From assembly GCF_034064985.1 (NCBI RefSeq), contig NZ_CP139249.1:3162001-3226000 (forward strand): 64,000 nucleotides of DNA, read 5' to 3'. A program made the position numbers and the translations under genes. Source of the DNA: Acinetobacter pittii (lineage in GTDB: Bacteria > Pseudomonadota > Gammaproteobacteria > Pseudomonadales > Moraxellaceae). The notes under the pieces are model-generated. The model saw only the letters and a program-made list of their open reading frames with translations. It was not told the DNA's origin and did not search any database. Below, one piece after another: positions 15,420 to 23,038 of this stretch; position 1 is the stretch's first letter; each line of letters begins with the position of its first letter.

Positions 15420-15447
15420 ATTATAGACCATCTCATTCCCTTTGCAA
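15420..15447 (-). promoter_or_regulatory. rRNA operon promoter P1 with UP-like element
   Basis: Minus-strand TTGCAA (15442-15447), a 16-base spacer, and a perfect TATAAT (15420-15425) followed by GCACATCC. Directly upstream, 15451-15475 is an A/T tract resembling an UP element. P1 is about 163 bases upstream of P2. Confidence 0.88.
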
Positions 15448-15529
15448 CCCCTTTTTTCATTTAATATTATCACTTGTCTATTTTTTAAGCTTTTTAGCAT
15501 TTTATCTATATTATTTGATCAATTTTACA

Positions 15530-15558
15530 TTGATAATAGGTTATCAGTTTTGTATTAA
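15530..15558 (+). promoter_or_regulatory. Probable mlaA promoter
   Basis: TTGATA (15530-15535), a 17-base spacer, and TATTAA (15553-15558), 60 bases before the mlaA start. It diverges from the rRNA P1 promoter about 85 bases away, so the two share an upstream region. Confidence 0.6.
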
Positions 15559-15618
15559 AGCATATCTCCACCCAACTGCACATTTAAGTATTAGCCTGGC
15601 TGGCGGTTAAGGAATTAT

Positions 15619-16497
15619 ATGAATTATTCTAATTTAATTTTACTCAGCGTAATATCTGTAGGTGTGTGTACCTCTATATATGCTCAAGAAAATACTATAA
15701 GTGAATCTTCTGATGCTAGCTCACTAGAAGAAACAGCACCTGCTCATCCGCGCTCACAAATTATTAAAGATTTAAAAAATATTAAAGTTAAAGATTTAAA
15801 AATTAATGCGAATGCAGCACAACCAGATCCTGTAAAAGATCCCTTACAATCACTAAATCGTCCAATTTATTCATTTAACGATATGTTGGATCGAAATTTT
15901 TTACGTCCAGTTGCTGTTCAATATAGAGAAAAAACTCCAGAAGATGTTCGTGGTTCTTATCGCCAATTCCGTAAAAATCTTGGAGAACCTTGGAATGCAG
16001 TCAACCAGCTTATTCAAGGCCGTCCTGGTCGTGCAGCAAAAACTTTAGGACGCTTTACAATTAACACTTTAACGACTCTTGGTTTAGCTGACCCTGCCAG
16101 CCGTTTAGGCTTACCGACTGAAGAAGAGAATTTTGGAGTAACCCTCGGTTACTATGGCGTTCCTTCTGGCCCATTCCTTATGTTGCCTTTTTTCGGTCCA
16201 AGTACCTTACGTGATGGTTTCGGCTTAGCAGTAGATGCTCAAGCTCGTCCACAGAAATATATTATGGAAGATCAAGATGGGCTTTATTGGTCGAGCAATA
16301 TGTTACAAGCCGTTGATACGCGTGCCCAATATCTAGATTTAGATCAAACCTTACAGGGTGATCAATATGCCATGATTCGAGACTTATATCTCCAACGTAA
16401 AGCATTCCAAATTGCAGAGAAAAAAGGCGACTCAGCTGATGTATCTTTCATTGATGATGATTCAGAAGATACACCAGATGAGAATCAAAACCCTTAA
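15619..16497 (+). CDS. mlaA: MlaA/VacJ-family phospholipid transport protein
   Basis: Outer-membrane component of the Mla system that removes mislocalised phospholipids from the outer leaflet. The family core starts at DPLQSLNRPIYSFNDMLDRNF (residues about 75-94) and continues through NLGEPWNAVNQLIQG, GRFTINTLTTLGLADPA, FGVTLGYYGVPSGPFLMLPFFGPS and RDGFGLAVD. The protein is 292 residues with an acidic tail. An AAGGAA site lies before the ATG. The signal sequence is odd: the only cysteine, Cys17, is preceded by Val-Gly-Val and does not form a canonical lipobox, while SIYA at residues 19-22 suits signal peptidase I. The other mla genes are not in this window. Family identity is firm; lipidation is doubtful from the sequence. 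Confidence 0.88.
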   Translation: MNYSNLILLSVISVGVCTSIYAQENTISESSDASSLEETAPAHPRSQIIKDLKNIKVKDLKINANAAQPDPVKDPLQSLNRPIYSFNDMLDRNFLRPVAVQYREKTPEDVRGSYRQFRKNLGEPWNAVNQLIQGRPGRAAKTLGRFTINTLTTLGLADPASRLGLPTEEENFGVTLGYYGVPSGPFLMLPFFGPSTLRDGFGLAVDAQARPQKYIMEDQDGLYWSSNMLQAVDTRAQYLDLDQTLQGDQYAMIRDLYLQRKAFQIAEKKGDSADVSFIDDDSEDTPDENQNP

Positions 16498-16506
16498 AAG
16501 ATGAAA

Positions 16507-16550
16507 TCAAGGTATTGCTTGGATTAAGAGTTCGGCAATACCTTGATTTT
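16507..16550 (+). terminator. Long hairpin after mlaA, probable terminator
   Basis: A perfect 12-bp stem, TCAAGGTATTGC at 16507-16518 with GCAATACCTTGA at 16535-16546, a 16-base loop, then TTTT. It lies 10 bases after the mlaA stop. The short T-run makes termination likely but not certain. Confidence 0.65.
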
Positions 16551-16608
16551 GATCATACATACTCTATGATGAATAAAGTGATCATATAAAAGGACTACCA
16601 TCTCTTCT

Positions 16609-17577
16609 ATGTATTTTATTAAACCGACACGCTCTATCCCTTATTTAGAGCAAGCTTTGGATAAACTGCCAGGCTTACAAGTCATTAACATAGATGATTT
16701 AGATTTATATGATCCAACCATCATTGCAATAGCAGATGTACAAGATTTTCTGTCTTATAAATGGAATTTACCCACCATTGTCATTGCTTTTGAACATGAA
16801 GGGAGCGCTTTAGCTCAAGCATGGGAAGCAGGTGCTCTTGCAGGCTGGGTGTGGAATCAGTTACCTAACGATTTAAATAAAGCCCTATCAAGAATTGATG
16901 CTCAATATAAGCGTAATCAAGATAGTCGTGATTTACCTTCGGCTGCTGAACTGCAAAAACGATTACTGCCTAATCCAATCGATTTATTAAATTATCAAGT
17001 CGAAACTTTCTTCCAACCCTCAGCTTATCTCTCCGGTGATTGGTATGACTACTGGAAATTAAATGATAAGGAAGTTTTATTTTATCTTGCCGATGTTTCA
17101 GGACATGGTGTAACCAGTAGTTTATTAACATCATGGATGGCAGCTTTTCATGGCCGTTCTAAAACCCCAAGACAATTAATAAAAAAATTAAATGGGATGC
17201 TGGTTCAAGAGAATATTGAAAAGCACATTACGATTGTGGTCGGTATTTTAAATCTAGAAACACATACGCTTCGCTGGTCAAGTGCAGGCCACTACCCACC
17301 TCCTATCATTTTTGAACCAAATCAAGCTCCAAAAATTCTAACAACAAGTAGTTTTCCATTAGGTTTAACCGATGAACTTGAAGTTGAAGAGCATATTTGT
17401 ACATTAAATCACCAATCCCGCTTCATTGTTTGCTCAGATGGAGCACTTGAACCTTTTGACGGTGGTTTAAATGATCAGTTCCAACAATTGGTTCATCATT
17501 TGCAAAATCAATCATTTCAAGCACCCGATCATGTAGCTGATGACATTGCCATCTTTAGTCTTTGTCGAATGAATTAA
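16609..17577 (+). CDS. gigA: GigA, SpoIIE/PP2C-type serine phosphatase
   Basis: A 322-residue RsbU-like phosphatase. The N-terminal 110 residues resemble a degenerate receiver or regulatory domain without a clear phospho-acceptor site. A helical linker (AAELQKRLLPNP near residue 115) precedes the PP2C/SpoIIE domain, whose metal-binding signatures are visible: SGDWYDYW near residue 143, YLADVSGHGVTSSLL near 163, CSDGALEPFDG near 280 and DDIAIFSL at the end. In A. baumannii GigA was identified as needed for growth in Galleria and works on the anti-sigma-antagonist-like GigB encoded next; published work ties the pair to stress and antibiotic responses and to the nitrogen PTS. The AAAGGA site is about 15 bases from the ATG, slightly far. 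Confidence 0.85.
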   Translation: MYFIKPTRSIPYLEQALDKLPGLQVINIDDLDLYDPTIIAIADVQDFLSYKWNLPTIVIAFEHEGSALAQAWEAGALAGWVWNQLPNDLNKALSRIDAQYKRNQDSRDLPSAAELQKRLLPNPIDLLNYQVETFFQPSAYLSGDWYDYWKLNDKEVLFYLADVSGHGVTSSLLTSWMAAFHGRSKTPRQLIKKLNGMLVQENIEKHITIVVGILNLETHTLRWSSAGHYPPPIIFEPNQAPKILTTSSFPLGLTDELEVEEHICTLNHQSRFIVCSDGALEPFDGGLNDQFQQLVHHLQNQSFQAPDHVADDIAIFSLCRMN

Positions 17578-17679
17578 TTTACGAATCAATTAATTACATA
17601 ATATACGACTTAAGGACTCTTGAGTCTGAGATGGCACTATGTGATAATTTTTCTATCCTTCTCTGAAAATGGCATTTAT

Positions 17680-18201
17680 ATGTCAACAGGTCATGTTGAA
17701 TATGCAAGTTTAAATGGAACGCATATTTTCAAACTTATTGGTGAAGTGCGAGCCCATTCTTGTATAAGTCTAGACAAACTTTTAAACAGAATTGAACAGC
17801 AAGAGAATGTTGTTGGTGCAATCGTTGATTTAACCCAAACAACATTTATTGATAGTACAGTATTAGGCATCCTGGCTAAGCTAGGTTTAAAGCTTAAACA
17901 AACTCATCATATTCAAGCTGTGATGCTATCTACCAATCCAGATATCACAACCTTAGCCAACAGTATGGGGCTAGGGCAGGTTTTTGTCATTTTGAATTAC
18001 TGTGGCGATCCTAACGTTTGCACATTAACGTTAACTGATGAACAGATCACTCATAATGCAATGCTAAGAACAGTTCTGGATGCACATAAGACATTGATGA
18101 AACTCAATGCAAACAATCAGAATATGTTTGAGCCACTTGTGAAGCAGTTACAGAAAGAACAAGATACGCTTGAACAGGTATCTGACAAGCAAAATGCCTG
18201 A
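17680..18201 (+). CDS. gigB: GigB, STAS-domain anti-sigma-factor antagonist-like protein
   Basis: I chose the ATG at 17680 (MSTGHVEYAS), giving 173 residues; an in-frame TTG at 17620 would add 20 residues of poor quality. Residues about 5-105 form a STAS fold: GTHIFKLIGEVRAHSCISLDKLL, then VVGAIVDLTQTTFIDSTVLGILAKLG, where the Ser-Thr pair after IDS matches the regulatory phosphorylation site of RsbV/SpoIIAA proteins. Unlike minimal RsbV (about 110 residues) it has a C-terminal helical extension of about 60 residues. GigB is the substrate of GigA in the published A. baumannii pathway, with a reported biochemical connection to the PTS-Ntr protein NPr (ptsO, 51.7 kb here). It lies about 100 bases after gigA. 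Confidence 0.82.
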   Translation: MSTGHVEYASLNGTHIFKLIGEVRAHSCISLDKLLNRIEQQENVVGAIVDLTQTTFIDSTVLGILAKLGLKLKQTHHIQAVMLSTNPDITTLANSMGLGQVFVILNYCGDPNVCTLTLTDEQITHNAMLRTVLDAHKTLMKLNANNQNMFEPLVKQLQKEQDTLEQVSDKQNA

Positions 18202-18227
18202 TTTCCTCTATTAAGCCGGACTAGAAT

Positions 18228-19052
18228 ATGACCCTTGTTTCTGTTGCTCAAATGAACTCTCAAGATGATATTGAAAATAATTTTCAAGTCATTGAGTCTT
18301 TGATTCAACAAAGTAAGGCGCAAAATGCCAGCTTAATTGTTTTCCCTGAAAACTTTGTATGTTTTGCTGCTGGGAAACAGCGTGAAACAGCTGAGCAGTT
18401 TGAGTCTATTCAGCAAAGGCTTGAGAAACTAGCACATCAATATCAAATCTGGATTATAGCCGGTACTTTACCATGCCCTTTTCGTCCAGATGGATCCACC
18501 ATTCAAGATGGTCGAGTCCGAACGGTTAGTCTTTGTATTAGCCCTGAGCGTACAGAAGCACGTTATGACAAAATCCATTTATTTGATGTACAAGTGGGTG
18601 ATGCTGTCGGTGGTTATCAGGAGTCTCGTTTCTTTGAACCTGGGACAGACGTAGTAGTCACATCTACTCCTTTTGGCAATATCGGCTTAATGGTATGTTA
18701 TGACTTACGTTTTCCAGAGCTTGCTCTCACCCTGAGACAACAAGGCGCTCATATTCTTAGTGCTCCTGCTGCATTTACTTATACAACTGGACAAATGCAC
18801 TGGCAGCTTTTGCTACAGGCTCGGGCAATGGATAGCCAATGTTATGTTTTAGGTGCAGCACAACAGGGCTGGCATGGTGAAAAACGACAAACTTGGGGAC
18901 ACTCTGGGGCAACAGATAGTCGTGGTCAAATTTTAAGTATGGTTGGATATGAAGGGAATGGTTTAATCACTGTACCCTTTGATTTAACAGCACAAGAACT
19001 CGTCCGCTCTTCAATGCCTCTAATGACACACCGTAAATTGATTCAATATTAA
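18228..19052 (+). CDS. Carbon-nitrogen hydrolase (nitrilase family, Nit-like)
   Basis: A 274-residue nitrilase-superfamily amidase. The Glu-Lys-Cys triad is visible: Glu in IVFPENFVCF near residue 42, Lys in ARYDKIHLFDV near 119, and Cys in GLMVCYDLRFPELAL near 160. Length and the RYDKIHLFD segment resemble the Nit1/YbeM branch, whose characterised members hydrolyse deaminated glutathione; that substrate is a family inference and not proven here. It starts 26 bases after gigB on the same strand, so it may share a transcript. Short intergenic distances suggest co-expression but no functional link to GigA/GigB is known to me. Confidence 0.85.
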   Translation: MTLVSVAQMNSQDDIENNFQVIESLIQQSKAQNASLIVFPENFVCFAAGKQRETAEQFESIQQRLEKLAHQYQIWIIAGTLPCPFRPDGSTIQDGRVRTVSLCISPERTEARYDKIHLFDVQVGDAVGGYQESRFFEPGTDVVVTSTPFGNIGLMVCYDLRFPELALTLRQQGAHILSAPAAFTYTTGQMHWQLLLQARAMDSQCYVLGAAQQGWHGEKRQTWGHSGATDSRGQILSMVGYEGNGLITVPFDLTAQELVRSSMPLMTHRKLIQY

Positions 19053-19066
19053 AAGTTTAATTATTC

Positions 19067-19441
19067 ATGTGGAAATACTTATTTAGCTTTTTTTGCTTGG
19101 GGACAAATATTCATTGTTATGCAGAGTTTGGAACAACGAACCATTTCGTTTCACCCACTGCACAACTCAGTTCAGATATTCTTCCAGCAACACCTAAAAA
19201 TATTCCTTTACCTGCATTCGGCCAAAGAATAATTGGCTGGGGTACAGGTGCAGAAGGTGCAAGACAACGTTTAGAAAATATTCAGCCTGCAGATGTTTCC
19301 ATGATTAAAAAACAAGGAACCACTCTTGAAATGATTACTGCATGGCAAGACTTTTATGAACAAGAGCAACAACGTAATGCAAATAATCCTACCGCTAAAT
19401 ATCGTGCTCGATTAATGAAAAAGATTGCAGATTTGTGGTAA
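19067..19441 (+). CDS. Small exported protein of unknown function
   Basis: A 124-residue protein with an N-terminal hydrophobic segment (residues about 3-18) probably cleaved after CYA near residue 19. The mature part contains IIGWGTGAEGARQRL near residue 65, IKKQGTTLEMITAWQDFYEQEQQ, and a C-terminal NPTAKYRARLMKKIADLW. The pattern faintly recalls DUF4951-type proteins, but I cannot confirm that. It begins 14 bases after the nitrilase gene without an obvious ribosome site, which suggests coupling to it. There is no catalytic motif and no further cysteine in the mature part. Function unknown. Confidence 0.7.
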   Translation: MWKYLFSFFCLGTNIHCYAEFGTTNHFVSPTAQLSSDILPATPKNIPLPAFGQRIIGWGTGAEGARQRLENIQPADVSMIKKQGTTLEMITAWQDFYEQEQQRNANNPTAKYRARLMKKIADLW

Positions 19442-19569
19442 ATACAGTGATCTAAAATATTTTTATCTTATGGAATAATTAATGTAATTATTCCATTTTT
19501 TATGTGCGCTCATTTGTTTTATTCATAAACTATTCTGATGAACATTTAAGAAACTGAATAGAAAGCGAT

Positions 19570-19587
19570 ATACTACAAAAGTAGTAT
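19570..19587. promoter_or_regulatory. Inverted repeat before ohrR, candidate OhrR operator
   Basis: ATACTAC-AAAA-GTAGTAT is a perfect 7-bp inverted repeat 19 bases before the ohrR start. MarR-family regulators typically bind palindromes of this size in their own promoters. Assignment to OhrR is by position only. Confidence 0.6.
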
Positions 19588-19606
19588 CATTTTCTTTGAG
19601 GAATAT

Positions 19607-20044
19607 ATGGACCAAGACTGTCAAAACTTAAAGCTTGAGAATCAATTATGTTTCCTCATTTATTCAACAAATTTAGCGCTTAATCAGCTCTACAGAAAAC
19701 TTCTAACACCTTTGGGTATTACCTATCCTCAATATTTAGTGATGTTAGTGTTGTGGGAGCAAGATGAAGTCACTGTTTCAGAAATTGGAGCAAAACTTTT
19801 TTTAGAATCATCTACCCTCACCCCTATCTTGAAAAAGTTAGAAGCCCAACATTTACTTCATCGTACCCGTTCAATTCAAGACGAGAGACAAGTGATTATT
19901 ACGTTGAGTGATGAAGGAAAAAAATTAAAAGATCAAGCAATGGATATCCCGGCAGGTGTACTAGAAGCAAGTTCATGTGATATGACAACGCTACTAGACC
20001 TCAAAGATCAACTTACTAAACTCCGTACAAATATAGCTAAATAA
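19607..20044 (+). CDS. ohrR: MarR-family organic hydroperoxide sensor OhrR
   Basis: A 145-residue winged-helix repressor. NQLCFLIYS places Cys15 at the same position as the redox-sensing cysteine of OhrR, which on oxidation by organic peroxides releases DNA. Residues about 45-110 form the winged helix: [46 protein letters not shown], then the wing [16 protein letters not shown]. It lies directly before ohr in the same orientation, which is the classic pairing. It probably represses itself and ohr. A TATGG start region with GAGGAA upstream supports the ATG at 19607. Confidence 0.9.
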   Translation: MDQDCQNLKLENQLCFLIYSTNLALNQLYRKLLTPLGITYPQYLVMLVLWEQDEVTVSEIGAKLFLESSTLTPILKKLEAQHLLHRTRSIQDERQVIITLSDEGKKLKDQAMDIPAGVLEASSCDMTTLLDLKDQLTKLRTNIAK

Positions 20045-20069
20045 TCACCATTTTTTTTACAAAATTGAC

Positions 20070-20097
20070 TTGTCAAAATATTTAAGTCGTGTACGAT
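20070..20097 (+). promoter_or_regulatory. Probable ohr promoter
   Basis: TTGTCA (20070-20075), a 16-base spacer, and TACGAT (20092-20097), 35 bases before the ohr start. TTGAC-TT-GTCAA (20065-20076), a short palindrome, overlaps the -35 box and could be a regulator contact. It differs from the ATACTAC repeat before ohrR. Confidence 0.5.
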
Positions 20098-20132
20098 ATA
20101 TTTGTATTCAATTTATTTTAGGAATAAAAACG

Positions 20133-20564
20133 ATGTCATTAGAAAAAGTTGTTTATCGTGCAAAAGCTAAAGCAACCGGTGGTCGTGATGGCCGTGCGAC
20201 TTCATCAGACGGTGTATTAGATGTACAACTTGGCGTACCTAAAGAAATGGGTGGCGCTGGTGGTGCTGTAACAAATCCAGAGCAATTATTTGCAGCTGGT
20301 TATTCAGCATGCTTTTTAGGTGCTTTAAAATTTGTTGCAAACCGTGATAAATTTAATATTAGTAAAGACGCTTATGTAGAAGGTGAAGTAGGTATTGGCC
20401 CAATCCCTACAGGTTTTAGCATCGAAGTGACTTTAAATGTTTATTTAGTCGGCATGGACCGTGAAGAAGCTGAAAAATTAGTTGCAGCAGCTCATGTTGT
20501 TTGTCCATATTCAAATGCAACTCGTAACAATATTGATGTAACTTTTAATATTGTGACGGAATAA
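20133..20564 (+). CDS. ohr: Organic hydroperoxide resistance protein Ohr
   Basis: A 143-residue OsmC/Ohr-fold thiol peroxidase that reduces fatty-acid and other organic hydroperoxides, usually using lipoylated proteins as donors. The start is the ATG at 20133 ([17 protein letters not shown]) with TAGGAA upstream. The two catalytic cysteines are Cys60 in [14 protein letters not shown] and Cys124 in [13 protein letters not shown], in the same positions as in characterised Ohr proteins. Conserved Arg21 ([10 protein letters not shown]) and the Glu of [10 protein letters not shown] complete the active site. Controlled by the adjacent ohrR by family analogy. Confidence 0.95.
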   Translation: MSLEKVVYRAKAKATGGRDGRATSSDGVLDVQLGVPKEMGGAGGAVTNPEQLFAAGYSACFLGALKFVANRDKFNISKDAYVEGEVGIGPIPTGFSIEVTLNVYLVGMDREEAEKLVAAAHVVCPYSNATRNNIDVTFNIVTE

Positions 20565-20576
20565 GTTTTGATATTT

Positions 20577-20610
20577 AAAAAATGCCCGAATCAAATCGGG
20601 CATTTTTTAC
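20577..20610. terminator. Bidirectional terminator between ohr and gspE
   Basis: AATGCCCGA (20581-20589) pairs with TCGGGCATT (20596-20604); an A-run precedes and a T-run follows. It serves ohr rightward and gspE leftward. Confidence 0.9.
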
Positions 20611-20620
20611 ATCTTAAATA

Positions 20621-22114
20621 TTACGCTTCACTTGCCTCATTGGTTACACGAAGCACTTCTTCGAGTGTAGTTTTACCTGCAAGTACTTTGCGCAAACCAT
20701 CATCGCGAATAGAACCAGAATACTGACGAGCATGGTTTTCTAATTCAAATTCAGCTGCATTACCATGAATGAGACGGCGCATAGGTTCATCAATAGGTAC
20801 AATTTCATAAATTGCTGTACGGCCATTAAACCCTAAATGAGAACACTGATCACACCCTTGAGCCTCCGGTAACTTTAAACTTGGTTCATGGGAAATATGC
20901 TGAAAAACTTGCTTCTCAAAAGTATCGGCTTCACGCCATGTCATACAATGTGGACATAAAGTACGAACCAAACGCTGCGCAACCACCCCAATTAAAGAGC
21001 TTGAAAGCAGGAAAGGTTCAATCCCCATATCTTTAAGACGAGTAACTGCACCAATAGCTGTATTGGTATGTAGTGTTGATAAAACCAAATGGCCTGTTAA
21101 AGATGCTTGAACCGCAATTTCAGCAGTTTCCAGATCACGGATCTCCCCCACCATTACAACATCAGGATCTTGACGTAACATTGCTTTTAAAGCACGAGCA
21201 AATGTCATATCCACTTTGGTATTTACTTGAGTTTGACCAATGCCTTCGAGTTGATATTCGATTGGATCTTCAGCAGTTAAGATATTACGAGTATTGTCAT
21301 TTAAATCAGACAAGGCTGCATATAGGGTGGTCGTTTTCCCCGAACCGGTAGGCCCTGTGACCAAAATAATACCATGGGGACGATGCACTAACTGAGTTAA
21401 ACGCTCATAGTCATTAGCCATTAAACCCAAGTGAGTCATGTTGAGTCGGCCCGCTTGTTTATCAAGCAAACGCATAACGACCCTTTCACCATGTGACGAT
21501 GGCAAAGTTGAAACACGTACATCTACTTCACGGCCAGCAAGACGTAAAGAAATACGTCCATCTTGTGGTACACGTTTTTCAGCAATATCAAGCTTCGCCA
21601 TAACTTTAATACGCGAAACTAGTAAAGGCGCCAACTCACGGCGTGGTTGTACAATCTCACGTAATTGTCCATCTACACGTAATCGTACAGATAGTTTCTT
21701 TTCAAAAGCTTCAATATGAATATCAGAAGCCCCTACTCGAATTGCTTCAGAGAGAAGTGCATTGATCAGACGAACAATAGGTGCGTCATCTTCTTGGTCC
21801 ATCAAGTCTTCTGTTTCAGGAACCTGATCAGCCAAACTCAATAAATCAGGATGATCTTCTAAACCTGCTGCAACTTGTTGTGATTCTCCCGTATCGCCGG
21901 CATAGCTTGTACTTAAGAGCGTATTAAATTCTTGTTCAGTACATAATTGATAATGAGCTGACTTCCCCAAGATACGTCTTGCTTCCTGCAATGCAATTTT
22001 TTCAGTGTTTTGACGTCTAATAATAAATACTTGATCACCGTCATAACGAAATAAAACACCATGACGCTTGGCAAAACTATATGGAACTTGTATTTGTTTC
22101 AATATTTGCATCAC
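20621..22114 (-). CDS. gspE: Type II secretion ATPase GspE
   Basis: A 497-residue hexameric ATPase at the cytoplasmic base of the type II secretion system. After an N-terminal domain (residues 1-100) comes the secretion-ATPase core: VRLINALLSEAIRVGASDIHIE, Walker A GPTGSGKTTTLYA near residue 256, the Asp box ILTAEDPIEYQ, Walker B PDVVMVGEIRDLETAEIA and the His box GHLVLSTLHTN. The tetracysteine zinc element (CPHC, then CDQC) near residues 395-430 separates GspE/PilB types from PilT. GspE is favoured over PilB by length and by the N-terminus. No other gsp gene is adjacent, in line with the scattered T2SS genes of Acinetobacter. MMQ offers two possible Met starts. Confidence 0.85.
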   Translation of the reverse strand: MMQILKQIQVPYSFAKRHGVLFRYDGDQVFIIRRQNTEKIALQEARRILGKSAHYQLCTEQEFNTLLSTSYAGDTGESQQVAAGLEDHPDLLSLADQVPETEDLMDQEDDAPIVRLINALLSEAIRVGASDIHIEAFEKKLSVRLRVDGQLREIVQPRRELAPLLVSRIKVMAKLDIAEKRVPQDGRISLRLAGREVDVRVSTLPSSHGERVVMRLLDKQAGRLNMTHLGLMANDYERLTQLVHRPHGIILVTGPTGSGKTTTLYAALSDLNDNTRNILTAEDPIEYQLEGIGQTQVNTKVDMTFARALKAMLRQDPDVVMVGEIRDLETAEIAVQASLTGHLVLSTLHTNTAIGAVTRLKDMGIEPFLLSSSLIGVVAQRLVRTLCPHCMTWREADTFEKQVFQHISHEPSLKLPEAQGCDQCSHLGFNGRTAIYEIVPIDEPMRRLIHGNAAEFELENHARQYSGSIRDDGLRKVLAGKTTLEEVLRVTNEASEA

Positions 22115-22207
22115 AATTTATAATGATGAGTAAGATGATTTTGAGTGTACTCTAAGCAGATTACAGCGTGAAGTCTGTTTAACAACTCGGTAGAGGAATT
22201 TTGCGTC

Positions 22208-23029
22208 TTGTTTGAAAATAATGAATATCAGCCTCGCCCCCAGAATTCTTTAAAATGGTGGGGAGAACAAAACTTTGAAATTAACCAATCCAAAGCATGG
22301 CAATTCGGTTCAATGCTCTTTCGTTTAACACGTGGCATAAAAGAATGGCGCATCGAATATTATCGTCCGTCTCTCCAAGACGATAATGAACAAGATTGGC
22401 ACCCCGTTGCCGATCCTCATTTTGCCTTTCCACATACGGTTCAAGTAGAACGTTACATGTTTCGAAAGACCAACCCAGAATTTTTACTGATGCCACGTCT
22501 GGCAGATCGTTCTGTGGTTATTAAACCTGTTGATCCTATTTATATTCCAGCAGGCCAACGTGGGACTTTATATATAAGTACACCATTATGGATCGCAGGT
22601 TTAGTTGAAAGTCAGCATGAGCCTTTATTTGAGATTCCTGTGATTCAACCTAAAGACACATGGTTCGGTCCAAATGCCCAACAAGGTGAAATTTGTTATG
22701 CCACGTCGGTAGATGGGCGTACCGATTTGAATCTATTAACACCACGCGCTTTCCGTGCTGTTACTCCAATCGACTTTCACAACACCAGTAATCATCAATT
22801 ACGCTTTGATCGTATGAATGTGCCAGTTACCGCTCTGCCTCTTTTTTATAGTGAAAGTACAGGTCGTTTATGGACTTCTCAAATCAAAGTTTACTATGAA
22901 GGCTCTGACCGCCCCGCACGCATTCGTATTGAAAATCGTACGCCACCTCTTGCTGGTGAAGTAACCTATGTTCACCCACCACGTTCACCTGGTGGAGCAC
23001 TATTTAATATGTTTGATTCATTCTTTTAA
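22208..23029 (+). CDS. DUF432-like protein upstream of an MscS channel
   Basis: A 273-residue soluble protein of unknown function. The best start is the TTG at 22208, with GAGGA about 10 bases before it; the next Met is about 37 residues in. Visible features are WRIEYYRPSLQ near residue 58, PVDPIYIPAGQRGTLYISTPLW near 115, LPLFYSESTGRLWTSQIKVYYEG near 220, and a Gly/Pro-rich end. There are no membrane helices or signal peptide. It matches my recollection of DUF432 proteins, which often neighbour MscS channels, but the domain call is tentative. It ends 9 bases before mscS, so the two are surely co-transcribed and probably work together. Confidence 0.75.
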   Translation: MFENNEYQPRPQNSLKWWGEQNFEINQSKAWQFGSMLFRLTRGIKEWRIEYYRPSLQDDNEQDWHPVADPHFAFPHTVQVERYMFRKTNPEFLLMPRLADRSVVIKPVDPIYIPAGQRGTLYISTPLWIAGLVESQHEPLFEIPVIQPKDTWFGPNAQQGEICYATSVDGRTDLNLLTPRAFRAVTPIDFHNTSNHQLRFDRMNVPVTALPLFYSESTGRLWTSQIKVYYEGSDRPARIRIENRTPPLAGEVTYVHPPRSPGGALFNMFDSFF

Positions 23030-23038
23030 GAGGTTTAT

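Noticed and set aside
15410-15610. Open frame before mlaA
   Set aside because: Covers the rRNA P1 promoter and mlaA promoter; low-complexity hydrophobic product.
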